NCBI GenBank assembly: GCA_045568635.1
Contig: JBJLAO010000001.1
Location: 310,001-374,000 of the forward strand
Length of the DNA stretch: 64,000 bases
From: MedAcidi-G1 sp000817085
GTDB lineage: Bacteria > Actinomycetota > Acidimicrobiia > Acidimicrobiales > MedAcidi-G1
Reading direction: 5' to 3'
The position numbers and the translations under genes were made by a program. This document shows, one piece after another, positions 34,138 to 42,634 of this stretch; the first letter of the stretch is position 1, and every line of letters starts with the position of its first letter. The notes beneath the pieces were generated by a model. The model made no database searches and was not told where the DNA came from. It was given only the letters and a program-made list of their open reading frames with translations.

Positions 34138-34557
34138 GTGCCGGAACTTCAACATTTTGTCAACGCGTTTGATAGCTGTATCTTTAATCTTGTGGACACA
34201 TTAAAACACCCTTTACAGAAAGCTCTCTTACCATTAGCGGACATTCTTGGAATCGAAATTCTAGATAAAGATGAAATATCAGAATCAGACTTACCTCTCA
34301 TATGGGAAGGTGAAGTTATAGGTGGTGTGCGTAGACATAATTTAAATGGTGCTTTAACTCGTCTTCTTTCTGCCGTCGAGATTGAAATGAATTTAAAAGT
34401 TAAAGATATGGACAGAATTCAAAAGCAGCAGGCAGTTGCCCTACTTAATGAATGGGGCGCATTCAATTTGAGAAAATCTGTAGAAAGTGTTGCGGAAGCT
34501 CTAGAAGTTAGTCGTTTTACGGTTTACAACTATCTCGAGCGGTCCGAAAATGACTAA
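34138..34557 (+). CDS. Small DNA-binding regulator with DauR/YheO-type C-terminal HTH
   Basis: The 139-residue protein ends in KQQAVALLNEWGAFNLRKSVESVAEALEVSRFTVYNYLE, written here as the region 98-136, whose SVAEALEVSRFTVYNYL core is the helix-turn-helix of DauR/YheO-like regulators. The N-terminal half has only a short segment (LPLIWEGEVIGGVRRHN) recalling the end of the YheO PAS-like domain, which is otherwise missing; DauR is about 220 residues. The start is GTG 34138. Divergent position next to the operon suggests it senses a pathway compound and controls that operon. No ligand is apparent. Confidence 0.75.
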   Translation: MPELQHFVNAFDSCIFNLVDTLKHPLQKALLPLADILGIEILDKDEISESDLPLIWEGEVIGGVRRHNLNGALTRLLSAVEIEMNLKVKDMDRIQKQQAVALLNEWGAFNLRKSVESVAEALEVSRFTVYNYLERSEND

Positions 34558-34585
34558 TTAACTTTTAGGTACTAGCTTTTCTTCT

Positions 34586-36055
34586 ATGACCGAATCCCCA
34601 TCTAAAACAGATACCTCTGATGACCTATCGCGCTTAGACGCAGTTGCTTTAGCAAAAATGATTAGAGATAAAGAACTTTCTCCAGTCGAAGTCGTTTCAT
34701 TGACAATTGAAAGAATTGAGCGGTTAGATCAAAATCTGAACTCTGTAATACACCGCCAATTTGAAAGGGCTTTGGAACTGGCGTCTTCATCTGAGCTTCC
34801 TGATGGGCCTTTCAAAGGTGTTCCCATGTTAATCAAAGATCTTTGGGCAGAGGAAAACGGAGAACCCCATCATGCAGGAGTTAAAGGAATGCGTGATGCG
34901 AAATACATAGCTAGAACCGACAGCGATCTTGTCACTAGATATAAAGAAGCTGGTTTCATAATTGTCGGCAGGACTAACACCCCCGAGATGGGAGCGGTTG
35001 CAACTACAGAACCCTTGGCTCATGGTCCAACTAAAAATCCGTGGAATTTTGATTATGGTCCCGGTGGTTCATCTGGTGGCGCTGCGGCCGCCGTGGCAGC
35101 AGGCTTTTTACCTGCCGCCAACGCAAGTGATGGAGGAGGATCTATACGCATTCCAGCTGCAATGTGCGGTTTAGTTGGATTGAAACCATCAAGAGGAAGG
35201 GTTCCGATGGGACCAGAAAAAGAAGAATGGGGAGTTTCTATTCAACACGTGGTTTCGCATACGGTTCGAGACACCTCAGCAATTCTTGATGCAACTGGAA
35301 TAAATTTTCCCGGTGATGGGGTTTTCGCTCCTGAATTTGGACGTCCATATTCCAATGAAAATTTTCGAACTTTAAAACCACTAAAGATTGGGTTAAAAAT
35401 TTCTGACCCGCGTGTAGAAGTAAATCCTGATTGCATCGAGGCTGTGTACAGTGCCGCATCTTTACTGTCAGATTTAGGGCACCATGTTGAAGAAACATCT
35501 CCTCAAGCTTTAAACGATCCAGAAAGAGTCAATGAACTGGGCTGGGCTTTTGGAATTAATTGGTCTGTAAATATTGCGGCAAATTTTACTTACCTGGCTG
35601 AACGTTTAGGGCGTGAATTAGTGGAAGATGATGTAGAACCTGGAACATGGTTTTTAGCTGAGAGAGGGAAAGAACAATCGGCTACAAATTTTGTTAAAGC
35701 TCAGGGAATAATGTCGACTCTTCGTAGAGAATTAGCGAATTGGTGGGCGGATGGTTTTGATTTGCTTTTGACCCCTACTACTGCTCAACCTCCCCCTCTT
35801 CTTGACCGCCTTACACCAACGGAAGAAGATCCTATAAGGGCATCAATCGAGTCGGTCCCTTATTCAGTGTTCACCTTTCCATTCAATACAACAGGTCAAC
35901 CTGCTATCTCTCTGCCCATTGGGAGCTCGAATGGATTACCTGTTGGCATTCAACTTGTGGGTGCTTATGGAAGAGAGGACCTGATTCTGGCTGTTAGCTC
36001 ACAACTGGAAGAAGTGGTTAATTGGTCTGCTAACCGGGCACCATTTCACGCATAA
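34586..36055 (+). CDS. Amidase-signature family amidase
   Basis: The 489-residue protein has the Ser-cisSer-Lys triad: K84 in PMLIKDLW, S163 in the GPGGSSGG loop and the nucleophile S186 in GGGSIRIPAA. The C-terminal PFNTTGQPAISLPIG segment is also typical. Family members hydrolyse amides, including nicotinamide-type, malonamate or biuret-pathway allophanate substrates. No GatB or GatC gene is near, so a tRNA role is unlikely. It lies 28 bases after the regulator on the same strand and is probably co-transcribed, giving a further C-N hydrolysis step. Confidence 0.88.
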   Translation: MTESPSKTDTSDDLSRLDAVALAKMIRDKELSPVEVVSLTIERIERLDQNLNSVIHRQFERALELASSSELPDGPFKGVPMLIKDLWAEENGEPHHAGVKGMRDAKYIARTDSDLVTRYKEAGFIIVGRTNTPEMGAVATTEPLAHGPTKNPWNFDYGPGGSSGGAAAAVAAGFLPAANASDGGGSIRIPAAMCGLVGLKPSRGRVPMGPEKEEWGVSIQHVVSHTVRDTSAILDATGINFPGDGVFAPEFGRPYSNENFRTLKPLKIGLKISDPRVEVNPDCIEAVYSAASLLSDLGHHVEETSPQALNDPERVNELGWAFGINWSVNIAANFTYLAERLGRELVEDDVEPGTWFLAERGKEQSATNFVKAQGIMSTLRRELANWWADGFDLLLTPTTAQPPPLLDRLTPTEEDPIRASIESVPYSVFTFPFNTTGQPAISLPIGSSNGLPVGIQLVGAYGREDLILAVSSQLEEVVNWSANRAPFHA

Positions 36056-36059
36056 CTTT

Positions 36060-36545
36060 TTAAGCGTCAAGAACTCCATAGCCAGCTTGGCCGATGTCAA
36101 CAACTGGCGGTTCAGTAGACCATGGAAAATTAACCCATTGATCAGTGTGTTTCCAAACATATTCACATTTCACAATTGATTGGGGTTTTTGATAAAGAAC
36201 GGCAGATTTCACCTCAGCGACTTTTTCTAAAGCGTGTCCGTGCACTAAAGCGAGAGTATTTCCAGTATCGGCGACATCATCAACTATAAGTACTTTTGCT
36301 TTTCCTAAATCCACCCAGTCCACATATGGAGGAAGTACTACTGGGAGGTCTAGGTGTTCATCAACCCCTGTGTAATATTCCACATTCATCACATAAAGAT
36401 TTTTTACCGCTAGCGCATACCCAAGTGAACCTGCCACAATCATTCCGCCGCGAACAATTGCCAAAATGATATCCGGCTGATAATTATCGTCTGCGATTGT
36501 TTGGGCGAGCTCTCTAACTGCTTTTCCGTAAAGGTCCCAATCCAT
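36060..36545 (-). CDS. Phosphoribosyltransferase, Gpt/COG2236-like
   Basis: The 161-residue protein has a type I PRTase core: a strand with ILAIVRGGMIVAGSLGYAL (the PPi loop region) and the PRPP motif VLIVDDVADTGNTL. COG2236/Gpt-like enzymes add ribose-5-phosphate to xanthine, guanine or hypoxanthine. Its presence beside the heterocycle-degrading island gives a salvage branch for purine bases. It is convergent with the amidase gene, four bases apart. The base specificity hood is too short for a confident call. Confidence 0.83.
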   Translation of the reverse strand: MDWDLYGKAVRELAQTIADDNYQPDIILAIVRGGMIVAGSLGYALAVKNLYVMNVEYYTGVDEHLDLPVVLPPYVDWVDLGKAKVLIVDDVADTGNTLALVHGHALEKVAEVKSAVLYQKPQSIVKCEYVWKHTDQWVNFPWSTEPPVVDIGQAGYGVLDA

Positions 36546-36629
36546 CTCTTCGCGTTCGATAACAAAACCTCCTGATTATTGACCACACTAGCGTGCAAAT
36601 AAAACAAACTCTAAATGGATATAAAATAA

Positions 36630-37949
36630 CTATCCAGTCATTAGCACTAAGCCAAACATCGTGTAGAGAACCATCACTGCCAACATCGGATACTGACTTT
36701 GCATAGCTTTCTTCAGTTCAAATTTTTCAATTCCTCTATCGTGCGAGACCAACACTCCCACTAAATGGCCACCTACGATAGAAAGAACTTGGACCCACCC
36801 AATTACTCCAGGAGAAATCAAGGTCCAGTTGATTGGATCAGTAGCTGTTCCAAAAATATCCCACCCTTTACCAAAAGGATCTGAAATAAGAACTTTGAAA
36901 GCCTGACCCTCCAGTAGCAACAGTGAAAAATAGTGAGCAAGGTCATAGCCGAAAAGTATTGGGATTAAAGAAGCTCCAAATCTCTCAGAGAACTTTGCAT
37001 CCCCAGTTGTCTTACTGCCTAACTTACCGGCTAGATGGTAAGCGACTCCGACTACGGCAACTATCCATATGAGCCCAATTGTGTTGACTAATGTGAGCTC
37101 CCACTTGGTGCGTCCCACAATAATCTCGCCCCAAAACCGAGTCCTTGAAAATCCATCAAAAGCAGTGCCTCCCAAAGCAGCCAGCACTACTGCAAGCTGA
37201 GATGAAGTCATCTCATAGTTTGAAACTCCTACGAAAGGAAACCGTAAGAACATTTTCTTGGTCTTTTGTGCTTCTATTTCTTTTACCCTGAATGGAGAGA
37301 GTTCGGCCAAAGCTCCGAATAAAACACCGAAACCTTCGGCTTTTCGTGCTTGTCCCCAACCCCATCTCCATGCCATGGCCATCAGGCCGATGGTATATAT
37401 CAATATCCACCATCCAAGGACTCTGGGGCTTGCTCCGTCATGGTATGCCAGCTCGAACCAATGGAAAACACTTATTGGGGCCAAGGCCGCCCACCCAGAA
37501 GTCAACCATCTTGGAGCTGTTTCTCCGTTTGCTTTTCTTGTTTGATCTACTAATTTACCGAGTGTCTCCCATGGACTTATCTCTCTCCAAATATGACCAA
37601 AAAGAGCCGAAGCGAATGCCATCCCTATCCAAAAGACAACGAAGACTGTTATTGGTGCAAGGTTGGCAACAGTGTTGTCTTGACCGATAAAACCCGCCAA
37701 AACAACGATCAGAAAAAGTAACAAAGAAACATAGCGAAAGACTGTTTTAAACAAATTAAATTGTGGAAAAACTTCGAATATCGAGCGCCCTATTGCAAGC
37801 TTTTTTAACAAGGGCCTATGCCAGAAGTAACCAAGTGCCCCAAAAGAAAAAACTAATGCCACTACTCCGGCCCATGCGACTTGCCATTGAGATAATGGCA
37901 AGTCAAGGCGGCCACCTACCCCGTGGGCTAATATGAGAAATTCAGTCAC
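36630..37949 (-). CDS. Multi-pass membrane protein, actinobacterial 'fenitrothion hydrolase'-annotated family
   Basis: A 439-residue integral membrane protein with about ten to eleven hydrophobic segments, starting near WQVAWAGVVALVFSFGALGYF. The N-terminus HGVGGRLDLPLSQWQ recalls a family that databases often label fenitrothion hydrolase; I do not trust that label as a function here. The gene overlaps the His-rich lipoprotein gene by four bases, and this pairing is common in actinobacteria as I recall it. A role in metal or copper handling is possible but unproven. Confidence 0.6.
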   Translation of the reverse strand: MTEFLILAHGVGGRLDLPLSQWQVAWAGVVALVFSFGALGYFWHRPLLKKLAIGRSIFEVFPQFNLFKTVFRYVSLLLFLIVVLAGFIGQDNTVANLAPITVFVVFWIGMAFASALFGHIWREISPWETLGKLVDQTRKANGETAPRWLTSGWAALAPISVFHWFELAYHDGASPRVLGWWILIYTIGLMAMAWRWGWGQARKAEGFGVLFGALAELSPFRVKEIEAQKTKKMFLRFPFVGVSNYEMTSSQLAVVLAALGGTAFDGFSRTRFWGEIIVGRTKWELTLVNTIGLIWIVAVVGVAYHLAGKLGSKTTGDAKFSERFGASLIPILFGYDLAHYFSLLLLEGQAFKVLISDPFGKGWDIFGTATDPINWTLISPGVIGWVQVLSIVGGHLVGVLVSHDRGIEKFELKKAMQSQYPMLAVMVLYTMFGLVLMTG

Positions 37950-38752
37950 GAAACTTGAAGTTCGAAGATTCTGAACCCAGCTGAGTGCAGTTCAGCTTCA
38001 AAAATTCCAGGAATGGTGGCTTCCACATTTATTACTGCCGGGGCATCAGGTCCAACACTTACCATGTCGTCATACACATGCAGATGAACTTCATCATTTT
38101 TATCGCTATAAACAGTTATCTCGACTAAATCACCTTTTGAAACTTCAAAACGCGACAACCCACCTTTCACTTCCCCTCCTAAAATCTTCACCTCAAACGA
38201 AGCGTCAGGAAAATCCGATTCATTACCTCCTGAAATCATGACAGTTGTCGTATCCGCAATTAGTTCTCCATTAAAGGAAAAACTTCGATGATCTACAGAT
38301 GAAAGTGAAACTACTATCTCATGATGACCGTTCGATAAATCACTTAAGTAATGGTTTCTTTCAGAAAGCATCGTCACCATTACGCCATCTAGTTCAACGT
38401 GCAAATGGCCTTCTCTCGGTTGATTCTCGCCTTTTGCATCCAGAGGAACCAGTTCAAAATTCTCTAGTTCGATATCAAGCGTTACCCCACCTTTGTTATC
38501 AGGAATTGCAACTAGTGAGATATTTGGAGGGTCTTTAACAGAACTCAAATCAATCACATCTTCATCGCTGTAGTGGTCATGTCCATCATGATTGTGCCCA
38601 GCATGATCGTGTTTTTCCTTCTCATTTTTTTCTTCTAGCAGAGTATTGTTTGAGCTGTTATTTTCACTTCCGCAAGCCAATGTCAGCAAAACAGATGAAA
38701 TAAAAAATAACAAAATACCTGGACGAGAAAAATCAATAATTCTGTTCTTCAT
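37946..38752 (-). CDS. His-rich lipoprotein with C-terminal cupredoxin-like domain
   Basis: The 268-residue precursor has a lipoprotein signal: a basic start, hydrophobic segment and lipobox LTLAC at about 22-26. It is followed by a Ser/Asn-rich linker and a metal-binding-like stretch HDHAGHNHDGHDH (about 49-61). The C-terminal domain (about 195-268, KGDLVEITVYSDKNDEVHLHVYDD) looks like a cupredoxin-type beta sandwich of the EfeO/CtaC-like kind, although the copper Cys is absent. It is exported and membrane-anchored. It lies between an SDR gene (one-base overlap) and the membrane protein gene (four-base overlap). Zinc or copper capture is inferred from the His run. Confidence 0.72.
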   Translation of the reverse strand: MKNRIIDFSRPGILLFFISSVLLTLACGSENNSSNNTLLEEKNEKEKHDHAGHNHDGHDHYSDEDVIDLSSVKDPPNISLVAIPDNKGGVTLDIELENFELVPLDAKGENQPREGHLHVELDGVMVTMLSERNHYLSDLSNGHHEIVVSLSSVDHRSFSFNGELIADTTTVMISGGNESDFPDASFEVKILGGEVKGGLSRFEVSKGDLVEITVYSDKNDEVHLHVYDDMVSVGPDAPAVINVEATIPGIFEAELHSAGFRIFELQVS

Positions 38753-39597
38753 CAGTCATGCCAATCGAGTGCGGTTCTCATAGTTGTTTCAAAATCCTCG
38801 AAACTCATCGAGGTTTTAGTGGCATCAATTAATTCAGCATCTTGACCTACAAGCGTTCTAAAGGGCATTTTAGGATCATTTACCGCTCTAACAATTGCAT
38901 CAGCTACATCCTGTGGATCAGGTGCTCCGTTACCTTCACCGGTCACACTGTCGCTAATACTGTCAAGTCTTAGTAAAGCTTCACGAAATGCTAGGGCACG
39001 TTCTTGATGTTGTGATCCTTCCCATGTATCCGGTCTGATGATGTTCTCAAAAAAGCCTGTCGAAAATCTACCAGGTTCTATTAAACACACTCGAATACCC
39101 AAATGTGAAACTTCAAAATGTAAGGACTCACTTAAAGCTTCAAGAGCATGTTTTGAAGCCGCATAAGAACCACTATAAGGAGGTGCCGAACGGCCAGCGA
39201 TACTACTGACATTCACTATCACCCCGCTACCTCGTTGAGTCCAAACTGGTAACACCGTTCTTATCAGTCTCAACGGACCCAAGAGATTTGTATCAAGTTG
39301 ATTCCACATCAACTCATCTTCCAGCTGTTCGACTGCCGCTTGTATTTCGAATCCAGCATTATTTACAATCGCTTCTATTTCTTGCGCATCTTCCAAGCAA
39401 TTTTGCACCATCTCTGGGTCGCACACATCCAGTTGACGAATCTCTATTGAAAGTCCTTCTTCATTCGCAACCTCACGAATGTCATCGCCTTTACTAAGAT
39501 CCCTCATAGTAGCGATAACTTTTTTACCTTCTCTAGCCAACGAAAGAGCAGCTAGTTTTCCAAATCCAGTATTACTTCCTGTAATTAAAATACTCAT
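38752..39597 (-). CDS. Short-chain dehydrogenase/reductase
   Basis: The 281-residue SDR has the cofactor motif TGSNTGFG (6-13), NNAG (about 88-91), the catalytic Ser in NVSSIAG and YAASK as the YxxxK motif. The residues after the second strand (TMRDLSKG) with an Arg suggest NADP(H) preference. It precedes the lipoprotein gene with a one-base overlap. The substrate is not predictable; proteins of this size are often alcohol or sugar dehydrogenases. Confidence 0.9.
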   Translation of the reverse strand: MSILITGSNTGFGKLAALSLAREGKKVIATMRDLSKGDDIREVANEEGLSIEIRQLDVCDPEMVQNCLEDAQEIEAIVNNAGFEIQAAVEQLEDELMWNQLDTNLLGPLRLIRTVLPVWTQRGSGVIVNVSSIAGRSAPPYSGSYAASKHALEALSESLHFEVSHLGIRVCLIEPGRFSTGFFENIIRPDTWEGSQHQERALAFREALLRLDSISDSVTGEGNGAPDPQDVADAIVRAVNDPKMPFRTLVGQDAELIDATKTSMSFEDFETTMRTALDWHD

Positions 39598-39659
39598 GCT
39601 ATGACTTTAGCAATCTCTCAAACACAGATTGATTTTCATTTAGAAACTTGATTTTAAAA

Positions 39660-39899
39660 TCAACGGTTCTCATTCGCTTTTTTTTGCTCATATAGATCTT
39701 TACACTTGGGGCAAAGAGGGAAACGATCCGGGTTTCTGTCTGGCACCCAAACCTTTCCGCATAAAGCGACTATTGGCTTTCCAGTGACAGCTGATTTGAC
39801 TATGTCAGCCTTTCTCGCATAATGAGAGAAGCGGTCATGATCACCTTCATCTAAGAGAGTTTCACTTTTAGTCTCTTGGCTAATGTCTGTGGTGTTCAT
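39660..39899 (-). CDS. DUF3039 domain protein
   Basis: The 79-residue protein from the ATG at 39899 contains HDRFSHYARK and the small Cys-pair segment VALCGKVWVPDRNPDRFPLCPKCK, the signature of DUF3039. This family is restricted to actinobacteria as far as I know and has no assigned function; the Cys pattern (C, then CPKC) suggests a small zinc site. A TTG at 39911 would add four residues. It supports the actinobacterial origin of the window. Confidence 0.85.
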   Translation of the reverse strand: MNTTDISQETKSETLLDEGDHDRFSHYARKADIVKSAVTGKPIVALCGKVWVPDRNPDRFPLCPKCKDLYEQKKANENR

Positions 39900-39932
39900 A
39901 ATGGTAAGCAAATGCTTTCCTCGTTCTCAGTT

Positions 39933-40592
39933 TTAGTTTATTTCCGCATGTTGACGTATCCATGTGTGCATAGCGATACCTGATGCAACGCCTGCATTAA
40001 TAGACCTGGTTGAACCATATTGAGATATAGAACAAACCATAGAGCACGCATTTTGTGTCGTTAATGAAAGACCTGGACCTTCTTGCCCAAACACTAATAC
40101 ACATTCTTTTGGCAAAGAAACAGTCTCCAAGGGAACCGACCCTGGCAAATTGTCTACTCCAATAAGTGGAATCGCTTCCGCATCAGCCCAAGTAAGCATG
40201 TCTTCAATTTTCGGATGATAAGTAACATGCTGGTACCTATCGGTAACCATTGCCCCACGTCTATTCCAACGTCTTCGTCCGATAATGTGCACTCCCGCTG
40301 CCAGAAATGCATTAGCGTTTCTTACTACAGTTCCAATATTTAAATCATGATCCCAATTCTCAACAGCGACATGGAAAGAGTGCCGGCGTGTATCCAAATC
40401 CTTACTTATCGCCTCTACGCTCCAATAACGGTAACTATCAATCACATTGCGTTTGTCACCTTGCGCTAAGAGTTCAGGGTCTAAACGATTATCTTCAGGC
40501 CAAGGTTCGGGATGTGGCCCAACCCCTATAGTGAAACCTTGCACTTCCTTATCTGATGATTCTTTTTCTTTCACTTTTTTACTATTCCTCAA
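39933..40592 (-). CDS. TrmH/SpoU-family RNA 2'-O-methyltransferase
   Basis: The 219-residue protein has SPOUT-fold motifs: motif 1 near NWDHDLNIGTVVRNANAF, motif 2 FGQEGPGLS and motif 3 QYGSTRSINAGVASGIAMH, which form the trefoil knot for S-adenosylmethionine. These enzymes 2'-O-methylate tRNA or rRNA. The N-terminal 35 residues are charged and may be unstructured or reflect a start further in. It overlaps the serine hydrolase gene by 11 bases, a purely positional link. Confidence 0.88.
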   Translation of the reverse strand: MRNSKKVKEKESSDKEVQGFTIGVGPHPEPWPEDNRLDPELLAQGDKRNVIDSYRYWSVEAISKDLDTRRHSFHVAVENWDHDLNIGTVVRNANAFLAAGVHIIGRRRWNRRGAMVTDRYQHVTYHPKIEDMLTWADAEAIPLIGVDNLPGSVPLETVSLPKECVLVFGQEGPGLSLTTQNACSMVCSISQYGSTRSINAGVASGIAMHTWIRQHAEIN

Positions 40593-41817
40593 TCGCTTGG
40601 TTCACCAAAGCACGAAGATCCCAGCGCAACTTTATATGTGTCCCCGAAGGAACCAACTGAGTCAAAAAAATGCAACTTATCTCTTCAACGGGGTCCACCC
40701 AGAAAACAGTACTGGCCATTCCTCCCCAAGACGCCTCTCCTTCTCTGGCTTGTATATGTCCTTTAACGGGGTCTTGAACTACAGCAAAACCAAGTCCAAA
40801 ACCAACCCCATCAAAAAAACCCTTGTAATAAAGTGGATCTCCAGCGTCTGTCATATCTGCTTTACCGGGCAAATGGTTTTCCATCATTTTTTTTAATGTT
40901 GAAGAATCTAGGATTCGATTCCCATCCAGCTCCCCCCCATTAACCAACATTCTGCAGAATTGGTGGTAATCATGCATGGTTGAGAGTAAACCCCCACCAC
41001 CACTTTGCCATCTTGACAAACGATAACTGCTCTCTTCAGGCTTCTCTAAAAGTATTGGAGAAAGCGTTTCCTCTTCAGGCATGTAGCAAGCAGCTAAACG
41101 TTCAATTTTTTCATCAGATATCTGAAATGATGTATCCGTCATTCCCAAAGGGTTTAATACCCTTTCTCCTAGGGCTTCATAAAGAGATCGCTCATCAATT
41201 ACTTCTATTACTCTGCCTAACACATCAGTCGCCATGGAATAAGACCATCTGGTGCCCGGTTGATGCCTTAAGGGAAACTCCGCTAAGAAGTCAGTAAGTT
41301 CCTCCAAACTGAGCTTTTCACGCTCTTTGTCTAACTCTGCCTTCCTATACATTTCATCAACAGGATGCTGGTTGGTAAACCAATAAGAAAGACCAGCTGT
41401 GTGAGTCAAAAGGTCTACAATATTTATTGGCCTTTTGACAGGTACGGTTTCGGGCCTATCAGCTGTTCCTCCGGAGAAAACTTCAGTTTTTTCAAAAGCA
41501 GGCACAAAATCACTAAGAGAGTCTTGTAAACGTAATTTACCTTCTTCAACCAATTGCATTACAACAACAGAAACAATCGGTTTCGTCATCGAGAATATCC
41601 GCCATATTGTGTCAGGACCTACACTTCGTTGCGCCTCTCTGTCAGCAAATCCGAAGCTCTCTCTTAAAGCAACTTTCCCGTGCCGCGATACCAAAACATC
41701 GGTTCCGGCCATTAAATCATTATCCACATAGCTTTTTGCGTAATCAGCTACCCGTTTTAGCCGACCGTGATTTAGACCCACCGTTGAAGGTTCAACTAGA
41801 TCTAGTTCACCGAACAT
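40582..41817 (-). CDS. Beta-lactamase-fold serine hydrolase (class C / EstB esterase-like)
   Basis: A 411-residue class C beta-lactamase-like hydrolase. The SxxK motif is FSMTKP (S about 77, K about 80), the Tyr motif is WSYSMATDVLG and the third motif resembles the W-G-G form (ASWGGMAS) of EstB-type esterases rather than KTG of true beta-lactamases. No signal peptide is seen, so it is probably a cytoplasmic esterase. It is placed between the Nfu_N-like gene (three bases) and the methyltransferase. Confidence 0.88.
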   Translation of the reverse strand: MFGELDLVEPSTVGLNHGRLKRVADYAKSYVDNDLMAGTDVLVSRHGKVALRESFGFADREAQRSVGPDTIWRIFSMTKPIVSVVVMQLVEEGKLRLQDSLSDFVPAFEKTEVFSGGTADRPETVPVKRPINIVDLLTHTAGLSYWFTNQHPVDEMYRKAELDKEREKLSLEELTDFLAEFPLRHQPGTRWSYSMATDVLGRVIEVIDERSLYEALGERVLNPLGMTDTSFQISDEKIERLAACYMPEEETLSPILLEKPEESSYRLSRWQSGGGGLLSTMHDYHQFCRMLVNGGELDGNRILDSSTLKKMMENHLPGKADMTDAGDPLYYKGFFDGVGFGLGFAVVQDPVKGHIQAREGEASWGGMASTVFWVDPVEEISCIFLTQLVPSGTHIKLRWDLRALVNQAIEE

Positions 41818-41820
41818 ACT

Positions 41821-42156
41821 TTAGGTGTCTAAGTCGACTTTCTCGTCGTCATTTGCTACTTCTACCCCGTCACCATAAAAGAGATGCAAATCTGAAATTG
41901 TCTCAATTAATCTTTCTGTCGAAAGTTCTGAACCATCTGATTTCACGGTAATCATGTTGGAATTCACGTGAATCCCAACAACCCCTTCTAAAGAAAACAA
42001 TCTTCTTGCTAACTCATCTGACGGCGTGTCGCCAATTATTTCATCATTAACTTGGAATCTTTCATGATCCATTCCCGTCAAACATCTATTGATTTCAAAA
42101 CGATAAATCTCTGGTTTAGAGGAATGTGTAAGAACTACATTTATCGGCTGACCCAT
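41821..42156 (-). CDS. Nfu N-terminal-domain-like protein
   Basis: The 111-residue protein shows the Nfu_N pattern: a strand RFEINRCLTG, the DELARRLFSLEGVVGIHVNSNMITVKSD core and a final helix. In Nfu scaffolds this domain precedes the CxxC cluster domain, but here only the N-terminal domain exists and there is no CxxC. Stand-alone forms are known; their role in Fe-S assembly is unclear. The acidic C-terminal tail (ANDDEKVDLDT) is unusual. Confidence 0.7.
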   Translation of the reverse strand: MGQPINVVLTHSSKPEIYRFEINRCLTGMDHERFQVNDEIIGDTPSDELARRLFSLEGVVGIHVNSNMITVKSDGSELSTERLIETISDLHLFYGDGVEVANDDEKVDLDT

Positions 42157-42211
42157 AATGACGAATGTTACCTAGGTTGAACGTAGAGTACATTTTTTTT
42201 ATCGAAAAATA

Positions 42212-42604
42212 CTAAATATTAGTGACTATCGTTTTAAGTCGATTAACAATCAAAGAAAGCAAAATAAAACCAGTTGCTAATAAAACATGCACTATTTTAA
42301 AACCTGCTTCATGATCTGCGATGAGTATCCCGACTGATCGAACAATCCAGAAGGTTACTGTCCAAATACAAAATGCTGGAATTAAACGAGAATTTTTTAT
42401 ATTCCTGTCTCTCCAGCTCCCCACCAGAATTTTTATAACTGCCATGGCTGCTAAAAGAAAAATAGATGCTACCAATAAACTCCAAATTCTTTCTCCATTT
42501 GAAACTTCATTGTCTTCAAAAAGGTTATAGATCCTAGTCGTCCACGCCAAAAGAGTTGAACAAGCAAAAACCCACAAAAAAGAGACCAAGCGATTCATAG
42601 CCAA
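42212..42604 (-). CDS. Small four-helix membrane protein of unknown function
   Basis: The 130-residue protein has four hydrophobic segments (about 5-22, 40-62, 77-95 and 102-122) and few polar residues between them. I do not recognise a family. It lies between the Nfu_N-like gene and rnhB on the same strand, separated from rnhB by 30 bases. Codon use looks like that of its neighbours, which supports a real gene. Confidence 0.6.
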   Translation of the reverse strand: MAMNRLVSFLWVFACSTLLAWTTRIYNLFEDNEVSNGERIWSLLVASIFLLAAMAVIKILVGSWRDRNIKNSRLIPAFCIWTVTFWIVRSVGILIADHEAGFKIVHVLLATGFILLSLIVNRLKTIVTNI

Positions 42605-42634
42605 AAGGTAACCAATGTCTCAACGATCAACTAC

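Noticed and set aside
34586..36055. GatA subunit of the tRNA amidotransferase
   Set aside because: No gatB or gatC gene is adjacent and the context is catabolic; the amidase signature alone does not support a tRNA role.
37292..37690. 132-codon open frame on the + strand opposite the multi-pass membrane protein
   Set aside because: It is a shadow of the hydrophobic codons on the other strand; the product is Arg/Pro-rich and low in complexity.
36630..37949. Organophosphate (fenitrothion) hydrolase activity
   Set aside because: The protein is almost entirely transmembrane, with no visible hydrolase motif; the label is probably carried over from annotation.
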